The notes under the pieces are model-generated. The model worked only from the letters and a program-made list of their open reading frames with translations. It did no database searches and was not told where the DNA came from. Position numbers and translations under genes: made by a program. A stretch of DNA of 64,000 nt from Ensifer sp. LC163 (lineage in GTDB: Bacteria; Pseudomonadota; Alphaproteobacteria; Rhizobiales; Rhizobiaceae). Shown in pieces: positions 63,583-64,000 of this stretch (its first letter is position 1; each line of letters begins with the position of its first letter). The stretch covers positions 248,001 to 312,000 of the forward strand of contig NZ_MBSS01000001.1 in NCBI RefSeq assembly GCF_001695855.1, given 5' to 3'.

Positions 63583-63720
63583 ATGTCTGCCATCCTCGAG
63601 ATCCTGATCGACGCGTTGCGCCTGTTGACCTTTCAGCCGCCAACGCGCCAGACACGCCACACCGGATCGGACGAGGCAGCTTGTGCGGGTGCACGCTACA
63701 GCGCCGCGCGTCAAATATGA
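63583..63720 (+). CDS. Small ORF whose 3' end runs into a RIME-like repeat
   Basis: 45 residues starting MSAILEILIDALRLLTF, a hydrophobic/amphipathic helix, then a polar tail. ATG 63583 has AAAGGAGGATCCTGCC, an excellent ribosome site. The last nine residues and stop (ARYSAARQI, TGA) come from repeat copy P, so the original C-terminus may have been longer. It is divergent from LysR, 94 bases away. Function unknown. Confidence 0.5.
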   Translation: MSAILEILIDALRLLTFQPPTRQTRHTGSDEAACAGARYSAARQI

Positions 63721-63802
63721 CGCGCAAAGGACGCTGTAACTCCTTAAATCTGCTGCATAATTTTCTCCTTAAATCGATTCCGATTTAAGGAATTATGCAG
63801 TA
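63697..63802 (+). repeat. RIME-like repeat copy P (full)
   Basis: P1 63697-63738, then P2 with arms GCATAATT/AATTATGC and core AAATCGATTCCGATTT. Near identical to copies A and G in P1. Supplies the end of the small ORF at 63583. The final ~200 bases of the window after it hold nothing recognisable. Confidence 0.9.
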
Positions 63803-64000
63803 TGCCGGCGACTGATCTGGCTTGGCCCGCCATGCCGTCCTGCCGGCAAGATGCGGCACGGGGTACCTCAAAGTGATCGGTCGATAAGAGCCCGTCGCCG
63901 CAGCACGCGAACTGCCAAAACGGGACGCGCAAAGGATGCTGTTCACTTGCAGACAGCCGCGTGCCTCCCTCTTCAAATCGATGCCGGCTCAGCGCACGGG

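Noticed and set aside
63497-63727. Minus-strand frame beginning RVIFDARRC
   Set aside because: Its start lies in repeat P1 (a TTG), and the rest is antisense to the small ORF with the good ribosome site.

Overview
The window is GC-rich, gene-dense DNA from an alphaproteobacterium, most likely a member of the Rhizobiaceae of Sinorhizobium/Ensifer type. The evidence is the gene content (ohr/ohrR, a Co-type nitrile hydratase, a standalone NAD formate dehydrogenase, several Lrp/AsnC regulators, an FtrA-like regulator) and at least 16 copies or remnants of a ~105 bp two-palindrome intergenic repeat. That repeat has the size and architecture of RIME, the Rhizobium-specific intergenic mosaic element. 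No tRNA, rRNA, CRISPR array, transposase or phage gene was recognised. All functional calls come from reading translated sequence and motifs; no database search was run.

Layout. 1-3.7 kb: a Tat-exported arylsulfatase running off the left edge, ilvC, and a TetR regulator with a perfect palindromic operator. 3.9-9.9 kb: LysE exporter, macAB efflux operon, small membrane protein, S51 peptidase, GFA-fold enzyme. 10-15 kb: PLP-dependent hydroxyaspartate/serine/threonine dehydratase, an AT-rich foreign patch with an amber-interrupted secreted protein, an SDR, and an Lrp regulator divergent from a nucleoside-recognition (Gate) membrane protein. 15-25.7 kb: second arylsulfatase, FtrA-like regulator/rhodanese pair, GNAT, DUF1801, HlyD pair, type II NADH dehydrogenase, ohrR/ohr. 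26-32.6 kb: two small ferredoxin-fold-like proteins, an Lrp-isochorismatase operon whose second gene is split by a repeat, aspartate racemase, VOC protein, FAD monooxygenase, and a redox HxlR/quinone reductase pair. 32.7-44.8 kb: MFS exporter, pdxJ, a membrane-anchored regulator-like protein, a MerR-LuxR fusion, a spermidine-synthase-like protein, VOC protein, SF1 helicase, AbrB transporter, an ECF sigma/anti-sigma operon, and a DUF2092 pair. 45-52 kb: cobalt nitrile hydratase operon (alpha, beta, activator), LysE exporter, aldo/keto reductase, and ilvIH behind a peptide-leader attenuator. 52-64 kb: formate dehydrogenase, SRPBCC protein with orphan operators, HerA-like ATPase, beta-barrel protein, Ca2+/H+ exchanger, K+ channel, miaA and serB head to head, GNAT, LysR, and a small ORF fused to a repeat.

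How it fits together. The housekeeping frame is branched-chain amino acid synthesis (ilvC, ilvI, ilvH) plus pdxJ, miaA and serB. Between these lie accessory genes for peroxide and quinone stress, small-molecule export, nitrile and formate use, and sulfate-ester scavenging, most paired with a local regulator.

The most informative observations are: (1) a RIME copy inserted in the isochorismatase gene, giving a premature stop; (2) an ilvI attenuator whose 18-residue leader peptide (core AVILVV) starts almost at the predicted transcription start; (3) a 14-bp tandem array of start codons before the HxlR gene; (4) compensatory changes between repeat copies, and a close match between the repeat core and the ohr/ohrR operator-like sites.
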